Translations under genes and position numbers: made by a program
Source: Aeromonas jandaei
GTDB taxonomy: Bacteria; Pseudomonadota; Gammaproteobacteria; Enterobacterales; Aeromonadaceae
Assembly (NCBI RefSeq): GCF_037890695.1
Contig: NZ_CP149571.1
Coordinates: 1,192,501 to 1,256,500, forward strand
Direction: 5' to 3'
Length of the DNA stretch: 64,000 nt
In this document: in pieces, positions 63,752 to 64,000 of the stretch
Position numbering within the stretch: position 1 is the first letter of the stretch
How the letters are laid out: the number at the start of each line of letters is the position of its first letter
The notes under the pieces: generated by a model
Databases searched by the model: none
What the model was told of the DNA's origin: nothing
Seen by the model: only the letters and a program-made list of their open reading frames with translations

Positions 63752-64000
63752 GTGTCCAAAATACGAGGCTTTACCCTTATCGAGCTCGTAATGGTGATCC
63801 TGTTACTCGGGATTCTGGCCGCCTTTGCCATGCCCAAATGGCTGGGCAAAGGCGGCTTTGAAACTCAAAGTTTGCGTGATGAGTTGCTGACCCGGCTGCG
63901 CTTGGTGCAAACCGTCAATATGCATGAGCCTGCCAACCGCTGTACCCAGCTGGTGGTCGATGCATCCAGTTTTGCTCATATTACCCAGGCTGTTGCCGGC
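63752..64000 (+). CDS. mshC: MSHA minor pilin MshC (N-terminal part, runs off window)
   Basis: From GTG 63752 the frame reads MSKIRG, FTLIELVMVILLLGILAAFA, MPKWLG and stays open to the window end (83 codons). The prepilin leader, G/F cleavage site, Glu5 and following hydrophobic helix are clear. CGGAG lies 8-9 nt upstream. Position right after mshA identifies it as mshC; mshD, O, P, Q are expected beyond the window. Confidence 0.88.
   Translation, partial: MSKIRGFTLIELVMVILLLGILAAFAMPKWLGKGGFETQSLRDELLTRLRLVQTVNMHEPANRCTQLVVDASSFAHITQAVAG

Overview
The window looks like a chromosomal segment of a gammaproteobacterium, most probably Aeromonas. That is inferred from gene content and protein style, not from a database match. 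Base composition is roughly 60% GC and most genes are core housekeeping or metabolic genes. No phage, insertion sequence, plasmid or CRISPR array was recognised.

Layout. 1-2.6 kb: the 3' part of an rRNA operon (23S, 5S, tRNA-Asp). 2.8-4.1 kb: a remnant of a GNAT acetyltransferase, then yijD and fabR, divergent from a fatty-acid desaturase (4.2-5.3 kb). 5.4-5.8 kb: a tiny gene triplicated in tandem. 6-13 kb: yhhN, an EmrAB-type efflux pair with a divergent LysR regulator, a zinc-ribbon protein, a dicarboxylate/amino-acid symporter, yecH and yhgN. 13-18 kb: a LysR gene broken by one stop codon, a lone TatA/E protein, yfcZ, an MltF-like transglycosylase and a phospholipase-D-like enzyme. 18-22 kb: a TAXI-type TRAP transporter. 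22-27 kb: an S9 peptidase, a DUF411 protein and an SDR/LysR pair. 27.5-30.4 kb: kefG-kefB-sirB2, with kefB frameshifted. 30.7-31.7 kb: a WYL regulator. 32.0-32.5 kb: a csrB-type regulatory RNA. 32.5-38.4 kb: yhhL-rsmD divergent from ftsY-ftsE-ftsX-rpoH. 38.5-45.6 kb: can, then the complete histidine-utilisation cluster hutC-hutI-hutG-hutU-hutH. 45.7-49.3 kb: a ChaA-type antiporter, a D-Ala-D-Ala dipeptidase and a CSS-EAL phosphodiesterase. 49.8-64 kb: the MSHA pilus locus, mshH(csrD), mshI1, I, J, K, L, M, N, E, G, F, B, A and the start of mshC, interrupted by an oppositely oriented PLP enzyme.

How the parts connect. The csrB-type RNA (32 kb) and MshH/CsrD (50 kb) belong to one post-transcriptional circuit: in E. 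coli CsrD directs RNase E decay of CsrB, which titrates CsrA. A c-di-GMP phosphodiesterase lies next to the MSHA adhesin locus. HutC-type palindromes flank the region between hutC and hutI, fitting autoregulation and urocanate induction. Perfect inverted repeats lie at the WYL gene promoter.

The least explained signals are non-coding. Three or four intergenic stretches (about 14.13, 18.06, 37.29 and possibly 49.54 kb) end in good intrinsic terminators with no gene in front of them. Each has a plausible promoter, and the one before rpoH resembles a sigma-E promoter. There are also two mini-ORFs joined by TGATG overlaps to kefB and mshM, and the triplicated small gene. Two genes (a LysR gene and kefB) carry single-base lesions that could be real or sequencing errors.
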